In this document: in pieces, positions 18,238 to 27,520 of the stretch
How positions within the stretch are numbered: the first letter of the stretch is position 1
Layout of the letters: each line of letters opens with the position of its first letter
DNA from: Nocardioides nitrophenolicus
GTDB taxonomy: Bacteria > Actinomycetota > Actinomycetes > Propionibacteriales > Nocardioidaceae
Direction of reading: 5' to 3'
Assembly: GCF_016907515.1 (NCBI RefSeq)
Contig: NZ_JAFBBY010000001.1
Span: forward strand, 5,394,001 to 5,458,000
DNA length: 64,000 bases
Translations under genes and position numbers: made by a program
Notes under the pieces: model-generated
Told to the model about the DNA's origin: nothing
What the model saw: only the letters and a program-made list of their open reading frames with translations
The model's database searches: none

Positions 18238-20070
18238 ATGGCGTCCCGCCGCCCGCGCCCTGGGCGCCACCTGATCGTCTTCTTCCTCGGCCTGGCCGTG
18301 CTCTACGGCCTGACCGCGCTCTCCCAGGCCGGGGTCAAGGACCCGGAGACCCCGTGGCGCCCCGCGCTCGGGCTCGACCTCCAGGGCGGCACCCGGATCA
18401 CCCTGACCGCCGAGAAGGCTCCCTCGAAGGAGAACCTCGACGAGGCCCGCCGGATCATCGACCAGCGCGTCAACGGCTCCGGCGTCGCCGAGGCCGCGGT
18501 CACCACCCAGGGCGGCCGCAACATCGTGGTCGAGGTCCCCGGCAAGACCAAGAACCGCAACCAGCTCGAGGAGACGGTCAAGCGGCAGGCCCAGCTCCGC
18601 TTCCGCCTGGTCGCCTGCTCCGACCAGCGGCCCGGTGCCTGTGACACCTCCGCCAGCACGGGCGGGATGGGCCTGGGCCGTGCGCCGCTCTCGCTCGCCG
18701 AGGACGACCCGACCGACGGTGCCACGCCGACCGACGGCGCGACCGACGGCGCGACCGACGGCGCGACGCCGACCGACGGCGCGACCGCCCCGAGCGACGC
18801 GCCGACCGACGTCCCCAGCGACGCGCCGACCGACGGTGCGACCGACGCCCCGACCGCGGAGGACCCGGGCGGCGACGGCAAGGCCTGGACCGTCAAGGAC
18901 AGCATCGCCTGGTCCCGCAGCCCCGACCAGGCCTCGATCGCCGAGTTCGGCCAGTACGCCTGCGACGCCAAGGGCGTGCTCCTCGATGCCGAGGGCAAGG
19001 CCGCCGAGCTGCCCGACGACCCCGACAAGCCGCTCGTCGCGTGCTCCCAGCCGGAGGACGGGCTGAGCATCAAGTACCTGCTGAGCCAGTCGGTCGTCGA
19101 GGGCACCGAGCTCGACAACGCCGCCGCCGGCACCCCCCAGAACGGGGTCGGCTGGGAGGTGCAGATCGAGATGGGCAACAGCAAGGACCGGGCCCACCCG
19201 AAGGGCTCCGCCGGCGCGTCCTCGGACTTCGAGGAGGTCTCGCGGGCGTTCAACGGCACCGAGGAGCAGTTCGCGATCGTCCTCGACGGCAGCGTCATCT
19301 CCGCGCCCGTCATGAACGCGGTGATCACCGACGGCCGGTCGAGCATCACCGGCGACTTCACCGAGCAGCAGGCGCTCGACCTCGCCAACAGCCTCAAGTT
19401 CGGCGCCCTGCCGATCAAGTTCAACGACGAGCAGACCTCCGTCGAGGAGATCGGGCCGTCCCTGGCCGGCAACCAGCTCTCCGCCGGTCTGACCGCGGGC
19501 GCCATCGGCCTGATCCTGGTGATGCTCTACTGCCTCTTCTACTACCGCGGCCTCGGCCTGGTGGTGGTCAGCTCGCTGTTCGTGGCGGCGATCATCACCT
19601 ACGCGCTGGTGCTGCTGCTCAGCAAGACCGCCGGATTCACGCTGACGCTGCCCGGCATCGCCGGCCTGATCATCGCGGTGGGTGTCACCGCCGACTCGTT
19701 CGTCATCTTCTTCGAGCGCATCCGTGACGAGATGCGCGAGGGCAAGTCGATGCGGGTCGCGGTCGAGACCGGCTGGGCCCGAGCCCGGGTCACCCGGGTC
19801 GCGGCCAACACGGTGCAGATCCTCTCCGCGCTGGTGCTCTACATCTTCGCCACCGGCGCCGTGAAGGGCTTCGGCTTCGCGCTCGGCCTCACCACGCTGA
19901 TCGACCTCGCGGTGCTGTTCTGGTTCACCAAGCCGATGGTGTCCTGGCTCGCGCAGTTCAAGGCGTTCAACTCCGGGCACAAGCTGTCCGGCCTCAGCAA
20001 GGAGACGCTGGGCATGGACATCACGCCCTCCCGCCCCCGACGTCCCGCCGTCGCCGGAGGTGACGCCTGA
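18238..20070 (+). CDS. secD: Protein translocase subunit SecD
   Basis: 610 residues. First helix about 9-28, a large outside P1 domain starting with LDLQGGTRITL, and five C-terminal helices with the family segment GVTADSFVIFFERIRDE. SecD works with SecF, using the proton motive force to pull secreted chains out of the translocon. Within P1 (about residues 157-209) there is a repetitive Asp/Thr/Gly/Ala/Pro insert not needed for the fold. The stop overlaps the secF start by 1 nt. Confidence 0.97.
   Translation: MASRRPRPGRHLIVFFLGLAVLYGLTALSQAGVKDPETPWRPALGLDLQGGTRITLTAEKAPSKENLDEARRIIDQRVNGSGVAEAAVTTQGGRNIVVEVPGKTKNRNQLEETVKRQAQLRFRLVACSDQRPGACDTSASTGGMGLGRAPLSLAEDDPTDGATPTDGATDGATDGATPTDGATAPSDAPTDVPSDAPTDGATDAPTAEDPGGDGKAWTVKDSIAWSRSPDQASIAEFGQYACDAKGVLLDAEGKAAELPDDPDKPLVACSQPEDGLSIKYLLSQSVVEGTELDNAAAGTPQNGVGWEVQIEMGNSKDRAHPKGSAGASSDFEEVSRAFNGTEEQFAIVLDGSVISAPVMNAVITDGRSSITGDFTEQQALDLANSLKFGALPIKFNDEQTSVEEIGPSLAGNQLSAGLTAGAIGLILVMLYCLFYYRGLGLVVVSSLFVAAIITYALVLLLSKTAGFTLTLPGIAGLIIAVGVTADSFVIFFERIRDEMREGKSMRVAVETGWARARVTRVAANTVQILSALVLYIFATGAVKGFGFALGLTTLIDLAVLFWFTKPMVSWLAQFKAFNSGHKLSGLSKETLGMDITPSRPRRPAVAGGDA
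18706..18864 (+). repeat. Degenerate tandem repeat coding a T-D-G-A-rich insert in secD
   Basis: About 13 variants of a 9-12 bp ACCGACGGCGCG-like unit code repeated TDGA, TDGAT and SDAPTD blocks. All keep the reading frame. This is low-complexity sequence in an external loop, likely to vary in length between strains. Confidence 0.8.
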
Positions 20071-21341
20071 TGGGCAAGATGTCCCGGCTCGGCAACGAGC
20101 TCTACCAGGGCCGCAAGTCGATCAACTTCATCGGCAGGCCGTGGCTGTTCTACGGCATCTCCGCCGTGCTGGTCGCCGCGGCCGTGCTGATCCTCTTCCT
20201 CAAGCCGCTCAACATGGGCGTCGAGTTCACCGGCGGCACGACCGTGTCGGTCCCCGTCGGGGCCGGCAAGGCGACCCAGTCGGCCGCCGACGACCTGCGG
20301 ACCAAGGTCGCCGACTCCGGCATCCAGAACGCCGAGAACCCGATCGTCACCACCGAGGGCGACTCCTCGCTCGTGATCCAGGTCGAGAACCTCAGCGAGA
20401 AGCAGCGTGGCGAGATCTCCGCGCTGGTACACGACGAGTACCCGAACGTCTCCGACGGCGACCTGTCGGTCCAGGACATCGGACCCAGCTGGGGTCAGGA
20501 GGTCGCCAAGCGCGCCGCGATCGGCGTCGCGATCTTCCTGTTCCTCGTCGTGCTGTTCATCTGGGGCTACTTCCGCGAGTGGCGGATGTCGGTCGCCGCG
20601 CTCATCGCCCTGATCCACGACGTGATGCTGACCGTCGGCGTCTACGCGCTGTCCGGCTTCCAGGTGACCCCGGCGGCGGTCACCGGTCTGCTCGCGATCC
20701 TCGGCTTCTCGCTCTACGACACCGTGGTCGTCTTCGACAAGATCAAGGAGAACACCACCGTTCTCCGCAAGAACACCCAGTCGTACGCCGACGCGGCCAA
20801 CCTCGCGGTCAACCAGACCCTGGTCCGCTCGATCAACACCTCGATCGTCGCGCTCATCCCGATCGGCGCGATCCTCTACGTGTCGGCCGTCCAGCTCGGC
20901 GCCAGCTCGCTGCAGGACCTCGCGCTCGCGCAGTTCGTCGGCATGGGCGTCGGCGTCTACTCCTCGGTGATGCTCGCCCCGCGCGTGCTGGTCCACCTGA
21001 AGATGCAGGAGACCGAGGTCCAGATCCAGGCGCGCCGCGCCAAGGCCAAGCAGCGGGCGCTCGCCGACCGCTACGCCTCGGTTCCCGTCGGCACCGACGA
21101 CGAGGCGCCGCTCGTTGGTGCGCGTGGCGGCGACCCCGACGCGATCCCCGACGAGCTGCTCGAGGAGGAGTTCGAGATCGAGGTCGAGGGCGACCCGGCC
21201 CCGCGTCGTACGGCACCCAACACCGAGGCCAGCGGCAAGGGCCGCGTGGTGCCGACCAGCAACCGCCCGGTCAGCGACACCGGCAGCTCCGGCCGCAACC
21301 AGCCGGTGCGGCAGACGCGGTCCAAGCGCGGCAAGAAGTAG
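20070..21341 (+). CDS. secF: Protein translocase subunit SecF
   Basis: 423 residues. Six membrane helices with the P4 domain after the first; signatures include GVEFTGGTTVSV and SLYDTVVVFDKIKEN. The C-terminal ~110 residues form a long hydrophilic, charged cytosolic tail (LLEEEFEIEVEGD and a basic end KRGKK) longer than in E. coli SecF. Starts within the secD stop (TGATG), so the two are made in a coupled ratio. Confidence 0.97.
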   Translation: MGKMSRLGNELYQGRKSINFIGRPWLFYGISAVLVAAAVLILFLKPLNMGVEFTGGTTVSVPVGAGKATQSAADDLRTKVADSGIQNAENPIVTTEGDSSLVIQVENLSEKQRGEISALVHDEYPNVSDGDLSVQDIGPSWGQEVAKRAAIGVAIFLFLVVLFIWGYFREWRMSVAALIALIHDVMLTVGVYALSGFQVTPAAVTGLLAILGFSLYDTVVVFDKIKENTTVLRKNTQSYADAANLAVNQTLVRSINTSIVALIPIGAILYVSAVQLGASSLQDLALAQFVGMGVGVYSSVMLAPRVLVHLKMQETEVQIQARRAKAKQRALADRYASVPVGTDDEAPLVGARGGDPDAIPDELLEEEFEIEVEGDPAPRRTAPNTEASGKGRVVPTSNRPVSDTGSSGRNQPVRQTRSKRGKK

Positions 21342-21345
21342 CGCC

Positions 21346-21894
21346 GTGAGCGTCCGCGAGCGCGCGGTCGAGGCCCTCACCCGGCTGGTCCGGGACATCC
21401 CGGACTTCCCCGAGCCGGGCATCGTCTTCAAGGACATCACGCCGCTGTTGGCCGACCCGGCCGGGTTCGGATCGGTCGTGGCGGCGCTGGCCGAGTCCGG
21501 ACGCGACGAGCGCGGGGCGGTCGTCGTCGACAAGGTGGTCGGCATGGAGGCGCGCGGCTTCATCCTCGCGGCTCCCGTGGCGCTGGCCCTCGGCGTCGGC
21601 TTCGCGCCGGTGCGCAAGGCCGGCAAGCTGCCGCACGACACCCACCAGGTCGACTACGCCCTGGAGTACGGCGAGGCGGTGCTCGAGCTGCACCAGGACG
21701 CCGTCGCGCCGGGGGAGCGGGTGCTGCTGGTCGACGACGTGCTCGCCACCGGCGGCACCGCGGGCGCGACCTGCGAGCTGGTGCGCCGCTGCGGCGCCGA
21801 GCCGGTGGCGTTCGCCGTCCTGATGGAGCTGGGCTTCCTCGACGGGCGGGCGGCCGTCGGCGACGTACCCGTGCACGCCCTGCAGCGGGTCTGA
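21346..21894 (+). CDS. apt: Adenine phosphoribosyltransferase
   Basis: 182 residues from a GTG 4 nt after the secF stop. The PRPP-binding loop [14 protein letters not shown] is intact, as are the N-terminal [18 protein letters not shown] and the GMEARGF segments. It salvages adenine to AMP. apt between secDF and relA is the common actinobacterial order and links purine salvage to (p)ppGpp metabolism. Confidence 0.96.
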   Translation: MSVRERAVEALTRLVRDIPDFPEPGIVFKDITPLLADPAGFGSVVAALAESGRDERGAVVVDKVVGMEARGFILAAPVALALGVGFAPVRKAGKLPHDTHQVDYALEYGEAVLELHQDAVAPGERVLLVDDVLATGGTAGATCELVRRCGAEPVAFAVLMELGFLDGRAAVGDVPVHALQRV

Positions 21895-21903
21895 GGCCAG
21901 CAC

Positions 21904-21909
21904 TAGACT
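21904..21909 (+). promoter_or_regulatory. -10 box (TAGACT), leaderless promoter of relA
   Basis: TAGACT is followed by 7 nt and then the relA ATG at 21917, with no ribosome-binding site. relA is thus likely read from a leaderless mRNA in addition to any read-through from apt. Confidence 0.5.
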
Positions 21910-21916
21910 GGTCGCC

Positions 21917-24226
21917 ATGACCGAGGAGCGCACGACGCCACGGGTGCCGACGGCGCCCACCCCGGTCCCCAGCGAGCCCACCGGCGGTCGCGGCGTGCGT
22001 GCCCGCCTGGCCCGGATGGGCAGCCGCGCCCAGGCCGCGAACCCGGTCCTCGAGCCGCTGTTCCGCGCGGTCCGGGCCAACCACCCCAAGGCCGACCTCC
22101 AGCTACTGGAGCGCGCCTACCTCACCGCGGAGCGGCTGCACGCCGAGCAGAAGCGCAAGAGCGGCGACCCCTACATCACCCACCCGCTCGCGGTCACCAC
22201 GATCCTCGCCGGCATCGGCATGACCGAGCCGACGCTGGTGGCGGCGCTGCTCCACGACACGGTCGAGGACACGCCGTACACCCTCGAGGAGTGTCGCCGC
22301 GACTTCGGTGACGAGGTCGCGCTGCTCGTCGACGGCGTGACCAAGCTCGACAAGGTCGTCTACGGCGACTCCGCCAACGCCGAGACCATCCGCAAGATGA
22401 TCGTGGCGATGTCGCGCGACATCCGGGTGCTGGTCATCAAGCTCGCCGACCGGCTCCACAACATGCGCACGCTGCGCTTCGTCAAGCAGTCCACCCAGGA
22501 GCGCAAGGCTCGCGAGACGCTCGACATCTACGCCCCGCTGGCCCACCGGCTCGGCATGAACACCATCAAGTGGGAGCTCGAGGACCTCGCCTTCGCGACC
22601 CTCCACCCCAAGATCTACGACGAGATCGTCCGCCTCGTCGCCGAGCGGGCCCCGTCGCGCGACTCCTTCCTCGCCGAGGTGATCAGCCAGGTCGAGAAGG
22701 ACCTGCGCGAGGCCAAGATCAAGGCGACCGTCACCGGCCGGCCGAAGCACTACTACTCGATCTACCAGAAGATGATCGTCGGCGGCCGCGACTTCTCCGA
22801 CATCTACGACCTGGTCGGCATCCGCATCCTGGTCGAGGAGGACCGCGACTGCTACGGCGTCCTCGGCGTGCTGCACTCGCGGTGGAACCCGGTCCTGGGC
22901 CGGTTCAAGGACTACGTCGCGATGCCGAAGTTCAACATGTACCAGTCCCTCCACACCACGGTGATCGGTCCGCAGGGCAAGCCGGTGGAGATGCAGATCC
23001 GCACCTTCGCGATGCACCGCCGCGCCGAGTACGGCGTCGCCGCGCACTGGAAGTACAAGGAGGACGGCCGTGCCGGCAACGACACCGACAAGCCCGGCGA
23101 CCTCGACGACATGAGCTGGGTGCGCCAGCTGCTCGACTGGCAGAGCGAGGTCGAGGACCCGGGCGAGTTCCTGGAGTCGCTGCGCTTCGAGATCAACCAG
23201 GCCGAGACCTACGTCTTCACCCCACGTGGCGACGTGATCGCGCTGCCGTCCGGCTCGACCCCCGTCGACTTCGCGTACGCCGTCCACACCGAGGTCGGCA
23301 ACCGCACCATCGGCGCCCGCGTCAACGGCCGCCTCGTCCCGCTCGAGTCGACCCTCGAGAACGGCGACGTGGTCGAGGTCTTCACCTCCAAGGCCGAGGG
23401 TGCCGGGCCCTCGCGCGACTGGCTGAACTTCGTGAAGTCCCAGCGCGCCCGCTCCAAGATCCGCCAGTGGTTCACCAAGGAGCGGCGCGAGGAGGCGATC
23501 GAGCGCGGCAAGGACGAGATCGCCAAGCTGATGCGCAAGGAGGGCCTGCCCCTCAAACGGCTGCTGTCCCACGACTCGCTCACCCTGGTCGCCTCGGCCT
23601 TCCGGCTCACCGACGTCACCGCCCTCTACGCCGCGGTGGGCGAGGGCAACCTCGGCGCCCAGACCGTCGTACGCAAGGTGATCGAGCTGCACGGCGGCGA
23701 CGAGGGCGCCCAGGAGGACCTCGCCGAGGCCGTCACCATCACCGGCCGCCGCGGCCGCCCCCGCCGCCCCTCCAGCGGCGACGCCGGCGTCATCGTCACC
23801 GGCTCACCCGACGTATGGGTCAAGCTCGCCAAGTGCTGCACCCCGGTCCCGCCCGACGCGATCCTCGGCTTCGTGACCAAGGGTGGGGGAGTCTCGGTGC
23901 ACCGCAAGGACTGCACCAACGCCGCCAGCCTGCTCGCCCAGCCCGAGAAGCTCGTCGACGTCGAATGGGCCCCCACCGGCCAGTCGACCTTCCTGGTCAA
24001 CATCCAGGTCGAGGCCCTCGACCGCTCCCGGCTGCTCTCGGACATCACCATGGTGCTCTCGGACGCCCACGTGAACATCCTCTCCGCGAACCTCACCACC
24101 TCCCGCGACCGCACCGCCAAGTCGCGCTTCACCTTCGAGATGGCCGACGCCAAGCACCTCGACACCGTCCTCAACGCCGTCCGCTCCGTCCCCGGGGTGT
24201 TCGACGCGTACCGGGTCACCCAGTAG
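21917..24226 (+). CDS. relA: Bifunctional (p)ppGpp synthetase/hydrolase (Rel)
   Basis: 769 residues with all domains of a long RSH enzyme: an active HD hydrolase domain (H90, HD at 113-114, ED at 117-118), the synthetase domain (about 240-370, with [12 protein letters not shown] and [18 protein letters not shown]), TGS (about 430-495), the conserved-Cys region (CCTPVPPD) and a C-terminal ACT domain. Both catalytic halves look intact, so the enzyme can make and degrade the alarmone. A Pro/Thr-rich N-terminal extension of about 30 residues is typical of actinobacterial Rel. Confidence 0.97.
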   Translation: MTEERTTPRVPTAPTPVPSEPTGGRGVRARLARMGSRAQAANPVLEPLFRAVRANHPKADLQLLERAYLTAERLHAEQKRKSGDPYITHPLAVTTILAGIGMTEPTLVAALLHDTVEDTPYTLEECRRDFGDEVALLVDGVTKLDKVVYGDSANAETIRKMIVAMSRDIRVLVIKLADRLHNMRTLRFVKQSTQERKARETLDIYAPLAHRLGMNTIKWELEDLAFATLHPKIYDEIVRLVAERAPSRDSFLAEVISQVEKDLREAKIKATVTGRPKHYYSIYQKMIVGGRDFSDIYDLVGIRILVEEDRDCYGVLGVLHSRWNPVLGRFKDYVAMPKFNMYQSLHTTVIGPQGKPVEMQIRTFAMHRRAEYGVAAHWKYKEDGRAGNDTDKPGDLDDMSWVRQLLDWQSEVEDPGEFLESLRFEINQAETYVFTPRGDVIALPSGSTPVDFAYAVHTEVGNRTIGARVNGRLVPLESTLENGDVVEVFTSKAEGAGPSRDWLNFVKSQRARSKIRQWFTKERREEAIERGKDEIAKLMRKEGLPLKRLLSHDSLTLVASAFRLTDVTALYAAVGEGNLGAQTVVRKVIELHGGDEGAQEDLAEAVTITGRRGRPRRPSSGDAGVIVTGSPDVWVKLAKCCTPVPPDAILGFVTKGGGVSVHRKDCTNAASLLAQPEKLVDVEWAPTGQSTFLVNIQVEALDRSRLLSDITMVLSDAHVNILSANLTTSRDRTAKSRFTFEMADAKHLDTVLNAVRSVPGVFDAYRVTQ

Positions 24227-24254
24227 CCGGTCCTGAGCAGGCGCGATCCGGGGT

Positions 24255-24321
24255 GCAGGAATCGCCGGTCGACCGGCGATTCTGTCACTTGTCGAGCGTT
24301 GCAACGCCCGACAAGTGACAG
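24255..24321. repeat. Palindromic repeat element, left copy
   Basis: Contains a perfect 24-bp palindrome (24259-24282, centre GGTCGACC), followed by a 13-bp stem (24282-24294 with 24309-24321) whose loop carries a perfect 12-bp palindrome GCGTTGCAACGC (24296-24307). It lies directly after relA. The same modules recur inverted at 25416-25480. Confidence 0.8.
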
Positions 24322-24415
24322 AACTGGCCGTCAAGTACGGCGTGATCGGGGGTTCTCCACAGCCTGGAGGGCTCCAGAAGCGGTTTTGTCGGAGCTGCCG
24401 TGCACTGTCCCCCGC

Positions 24416-25393
24416 ATGCAGATTCCCTCCGATGACGCCCGCCTTCTCCCGATCGACCTTCGAGCAGACCTCCTGCGCATCGGTCATACCGACAGGTCCC
24501 TGGCCTCAGCCGTACGCCGCGGCCAGCTCCACAGACCACGGCGCGGCGCGTACGTCTCCGCCTCTGCATGGGCGCAGCTGTCACCCGCGGAGCAGTACGC
24601 CGTGCGATCCCGGGCGGTGGAACGCCAAGCAAGGACCGATGTGGTCCTCAGCCACAGTTCGGCCGTGCCTTTCTACGATGGCCCCCTGTGGGGACAGCCG
24701 TTGAGCGACGTCCACATCACGCGCCGTGACGGTCTGACTGGTCGCAAGGAGCGCGGCGTCCGGCAGCACCGGGGCCAGTTGCGGGAGGACGACGTGGTCG
24801 CCGTCCACGACTTCCACATCAGTGCCCCGGCGCGCACCGTGCTCGAGTGCGCGACCGTGGGATCGATCGAGTCGGCGCTGGTGGTGGCCAATGACTTCCT
24901 CCACCGGGGGCTGGTGACGCCAGAGGAGCTGCACGAGCGCTACGACGAGGCGATGGCCCACTGGCCACAGTCGTTGGGGACCCCCATCGTCCTACGTCTC
25001 GCAGATCCACGGATCGAGTCCGTCGGGGAGAGCCGGTGTTGGTACTTCCTCTACCGGTCGAGTCTTCCCAAGCCCATCCCACAGCTTGAGATCTGGGACG
25101 GTCAGGAGCTCGTCGCGAAGCTCGACTTCGCGCTTCCGGAGCACGGGATCTGGCTGGAGTTCGACGGCAAGGCCAAGTACGAGAAGTTCCTTCGGCCGGG
25201 CGAGTCGCCGGCGGATGCAGTCGTCCGCGAGAAGCAGAGGGAGAATCGCGTGGCTGAGCTGACCGGCTGGCGGTGCCTCCGGATCACGTGGGCCGACCTT
25301 GCGGACCCCGTCCGGTTGGCCGCCCGCATCCATGCGCTGATCGAGTCTGTCGCCTGTGCCAGACGGCGCGCGGCTGAGCGGCGCGCGAGCTGA
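24416..25393 (+). CDS. AbiEi-like/DUF559 protein with a Vsr-like nuclease domain
   Basis: 325 residues from the ATG at 24416; the open frame continues upstream into the palindromic repeat. The N-terminal ~90 residues (SLASAVRRGQLHRPRRGAYV) match the winged-helix start of AbiEi-type antitoxin proteins. The C-terminal half has a PD-(D/E)xK-like core, LDFALPEH then LEFDGKAKYE, and ends in REKQRENRVAELTGWRCLRITW, as in DUF559/Vsr-related nucleases. Such two-part proteins are frequent as lone genes in actinobacteria, with unknown function. GC content is lower than its neighbours and palindromic repeats flank it in opposite orientation, suggesting it was acquired. Confidence 0.72.
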   Translation: MQIPSDDARLLPIDLRADLLRIGHTDRSLASAVRRGQLHRPRRGAYVSASAWAQLSPAEQYAVRSRAVERQARTDVVLSHSSAVPFYDGPLWGQPLSDVHITRRDGLTGRKERGVRQHRGQLREDDVVAVHDFHISAPARTVLECATVGSIESALVVANDFLHRGLVTPEELHERYDEAMAHWPQSLGTPIVLRLADPRIESVGESRCWYFLYRSSLPKPIPQLEIWDGQELVAKLDFALPEHGIWLEFDGKAKYEKFLRPGESPADAVVREKQRENRVAELTGWRCLRITWADLADPVRLAARIHALIESVACARRRAAERRAS

Positions 25394-25415
25394 TAGGCGT
25401 GGACTTGTGGGGCAG

Positions 25416-25480
25416 TTCCTGCACTTGACCTGCGTTGCAACGGCCGACAAGTGCAGGAATCGCCGGTCGACCGGCGATTC
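25416..25480. repeat. Palindromic repeat element, right copy (inverted)
   Basis: A 12-bp stem (25416-25427 with 25448-25459) surrounds GCGTTGCAACG, and the same perfect 24-bp palindrome as the left copy follows (25457-25480). The module order is reversed relative to 24255-24321, so the two copies are in inverted orientation around the 24416 gene. Confidence 0.8.
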
Positions 25481-25505
25481 CCGCACCTGCAGCGCACGCA
25501 CCAGC

Positions 25506-26744
25506 TCAGCTGAAGTCCGCGGACGCCTTCTTGGCCATCTCCAGGAACGACTTCCGCCCCTCGAGGTTCTCCTCCAGCTCGCGGACCTTCTTCTCGTCCC
25601 CACGCGCCCGGGCGGCCTCGAGCTTGGCCTCGGCCTCGGCGATGGCGGCCTCGAGCTTGGAGACCATGTCGTCGGCGCGGGCGGACTTCTCGGGGTCGGT
25701 ACGACGCCACTGGTCGTCCTCGGCGCGGCGCAGGACCTGCTCGACGGCGCGCATGCGGCCCTCGAGGTCCTTGATCCGGTCGCGGGGGACCTTGCCGGCC
25801 TCGTCCCACTTGTCGGCGACGGCCCGGAAGGCGGTCTTGGCGGCGGCGAGGTCACCGGAAGCCTCCAGTGCGGCGGCCACAGCCTCTGCCTCCACCAGGA
25901 GTGATTCCTTGACCACGGCGTTCGCGGCGAACTCGGTGTCGAGGGCCGCGTTGGCGGCGTCACGGGCGCCGAAGAAGGTGTCCTGGGCGCCGCGGAAGCG
26001 GCGCCAGAGCTCGTCGTCGACGGCCTTGGGTGCGGGGCCGGCGGCCTTCCAGTCGCGCATCAGGTCGCGGTAGCGGCCCGAGGTGGGGCCCCATTCGGTG
26101 GAGGACGACAGGGCCTCGGCCTCGGCGACCAGACGCTCCTTGACGACCCGGGCGCCCTCCCGCTTCTCGTCCTGCTCGGCGAAGTGGGCCTTGCGCGCCT
26201 TGGTGTACGCCGAGCGCGCGGAGGAGAAGCGGCGCCACAGCTCGTCGTCGGCGGCCTTGTCGATGCGGGGGAGCTTCTTCCACTCCTCGAGCAGCTCGCG
26301 CAGCCGGTTGGCGCCGTTGCGCCAGTCGCGACCGGAGGCGATCTTCTCGGCCTCGCCGGCGAGTCGCTCCTTCTCGGCCCGGGCCTCGGCGGCCCGCTCG
26401 GCCTTGGCGGCGCGGCGGGCGTCGCGCTGGGTGGCGATGACCGGGCCGAGCTCGTCGAGCTTGCGGGCCAGGGCGGCGAGGTCTCCGACGGCGTGGACGT
26501 CGACGAGCTGCTCGCGCACGAGCTTGACCGATGAGGTCGCCTCCTCGGGCGACAGTACGCCGGTCAGCACCCGTTGGTGGAGCAGGTCCACCTCGAGCGA
26601 GAGGTTCTCGTACCGCTTGGTGTAGAAGGCCAGGGCCTCCTCCGGGGTCGCGTCAGGCATCTGCCCCACGGCCCGCTCGCCATCGGTCGTCTTCACGTAG
26701 ACGGTGCCGTCGTCGTCGACGCGGCCCCAGTCGGAGGTAGTCAC
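25506..26744 (-). CDS. DUF349-domain protein
   Basis: 412 residues, starting with a GTG. An N-terminal ~100-residue domain is followed by repeated helical DUF349 units, each with a W-x-R or LW-R-F core (DELWRRFSSARSAY, DELWRRFRGAQDTF, DQWRRTDPEKSARA). It is rich in Ala, Glu and Lys and probably largely coiled coil, cytosolic. The molecular function is not established; DUF349 proteins have been tied to stress in some bacteria. It is divergent from the MBL gene across a 46-bp gap. Confidence 0.85.
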   Translation of the reverse strand: MTTSDWGRVDDDGTVYVKTTDGERAVGQMPDATPEEALAFYTKRYENLSLEVDLLHQRVLTGVLSPEEATSSVKLVREQLVDVHAVGDLAALARKLDELGPVIATQRDARRAAKAERAAEARAEKERLAGEAEKIASGRDWRNGANRLRELLEEWKKLPRIDKAADDELWRRFSSARSAYTKARKAHFAEQDEKREGARVVKERLVAEAEALSSSTEWGPTSGRYRDLMRDWKAAGPAPKAVDDELWRRFRGAQDTFFGARDAANAALDTEFAANAVVKESLLVEAEAVAAALEASGDLAAAKTAFRAVADKWDEAGKVPRDRIKDLEGRMRAVEQVLRRAEDDQWRRTDPEKSARADDMVSKLEAAIAEAEAKLEAARARGDEKKVRELEENLEGRKSFLEMAKKASADFS

Positions 26745-26752
26745 AGTGGCCC

Positions 26753-26784
26753 ATGCTAATCAAAGCCTCGGCCCTCGATAGGCT
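26753..26784. promoter_or_regulatory. Divergent leaderless promoters of the DUF349 and MBL genes
   Basis: On the minus strand TAGCAT (26758-26753) is 8 nt before the DUF349 GTG; on the plus strand TAGGCT (26779-26784) is 6 nt before the MBL GTG. The starts are only 46 bp apart, so each promoter's -35 region overlaps the other's -10 and the two should compete for polymerase. Confidence 0.5.
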
Positions 26785-26790
26785 GGCCCG

Positions 26791-27513
26791 GTGCTGATCG
26801 CCGCTTTCCCCGCCGGACCGTGGGGCACCAACTGCTATGTCGCGGCCACCGCACCAGGCTCCGAGTGCATCGTGATCGACCCCGGCAAGGACGCGGCGGC
26901 CGGTGTCGCCGAGGTCGTCCGGGAGCACCGGTTGAAGCCGGTGGCCGTGCTGCTGACCCATGGCCACGTCGACCACATGTGGTCGGTGACGCCGGTCGCG
27001 GGCGCCTACGACGCCACCGCGTGGATCCATCCGGACGACCGGCACCTGCTCGCCGACCCGATGGCGGGTCTCTCGCCGGAGTCGGCCGGGATGCTGCTCG
27101 GCGGCGACTACAGGTTCACCGAGCCCGACGACGTCGCGGAGCTGACCGACGGTGCCAGTCTGGAGCTGGCGGGCCTGCGCCTGGTCGTCGACCACACGCC
27201 GGGCCACACCGAGGGCTCGGTCACCTTCCGCACCCCCTGGGACCAGGGCGCCGACATCTCCGAGGTGATGTTCTCGGGCGACCTGCTCTTCCAGGGCTCG
27301 ATCGGCCGCACCGACCTGCCCGGCGGCGACCACGCGAAGATGCTCCGCTCGCTGCGCTCGAAGGTGCTGCCGCTGGCCGACGACGTCGTCGTCCTCCCGG
27401 GCCACGGCGAGCAGACCTCGATCGGGCGCGAGCGCGCCACCAACCCCTTCCTGCTCGACCTGCTCGACTCCGGCCCCGGTACGCCGCCCGGTCGAGTCAC
27501 CCGAGGACTGTGA
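26791..27513 (+). CDS. MBL-fold metallo-hydrolase (glyoxalase II-like)
   Basis: 240 residues. The full metal-ligand set is visible: THGHVDHM, the His in TPGHTEG, the bridging Asp in FSGDLLF and the last His in LPGHGEQT. The fold and position just before hisS match M. tuberculosis Rv2581c, annotated as a putative glyoxalase II. It probably cleaves a thioester such as a hydroxyacyl-thiol; the thiol in this organism may be mycothiol rather than glutathione (inference). The hisS ATG follows 8 nt after its stop. Confidence 0.87.
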   Translation: MLIAAFPAGPWGTNCYVAATAPGSECIVIDPGKDAAAGVAEVVREHRLKPVAVLLTHGHVDHMWSVTPVAGAYDATAWIHPDDRHLLADPMAGLSPESAGMLLGGDYRFTEPDDVAELTDGASLELAGLRLVVDHTPGHTEGSVTFRTPWDQGADISEVMFSGDLLFQGSIGRTDLPGGDHAKMLRSLRSKVLPLADDVVVLPGHGEQTSIGRERATNPFLLDLLDSGPGTPPGRVTRGL

Positions 27514-27520
27514 TCGCCTG

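Noticed and set aside
18706..18864. Repeat in secD as CRISPR or mobile element
   Set aside because: It is in frame, codes a simple TDGA-rich tract and lies inside a conserved gene.
17719..19980. Upstream extension of the minus-strand hypothetical gene into secD
   Set aside because: Only the part from 17718 down has a signal peptide and protein-like composition; the rest is antisense to secD and yajC.
24299..24415. 39-codon N-terminal extension of the DUF559-like protein
   Set aside because: It would start inside the palindromic repeat and has no domain character; the ATG at 24416 begins the family-like sequence.
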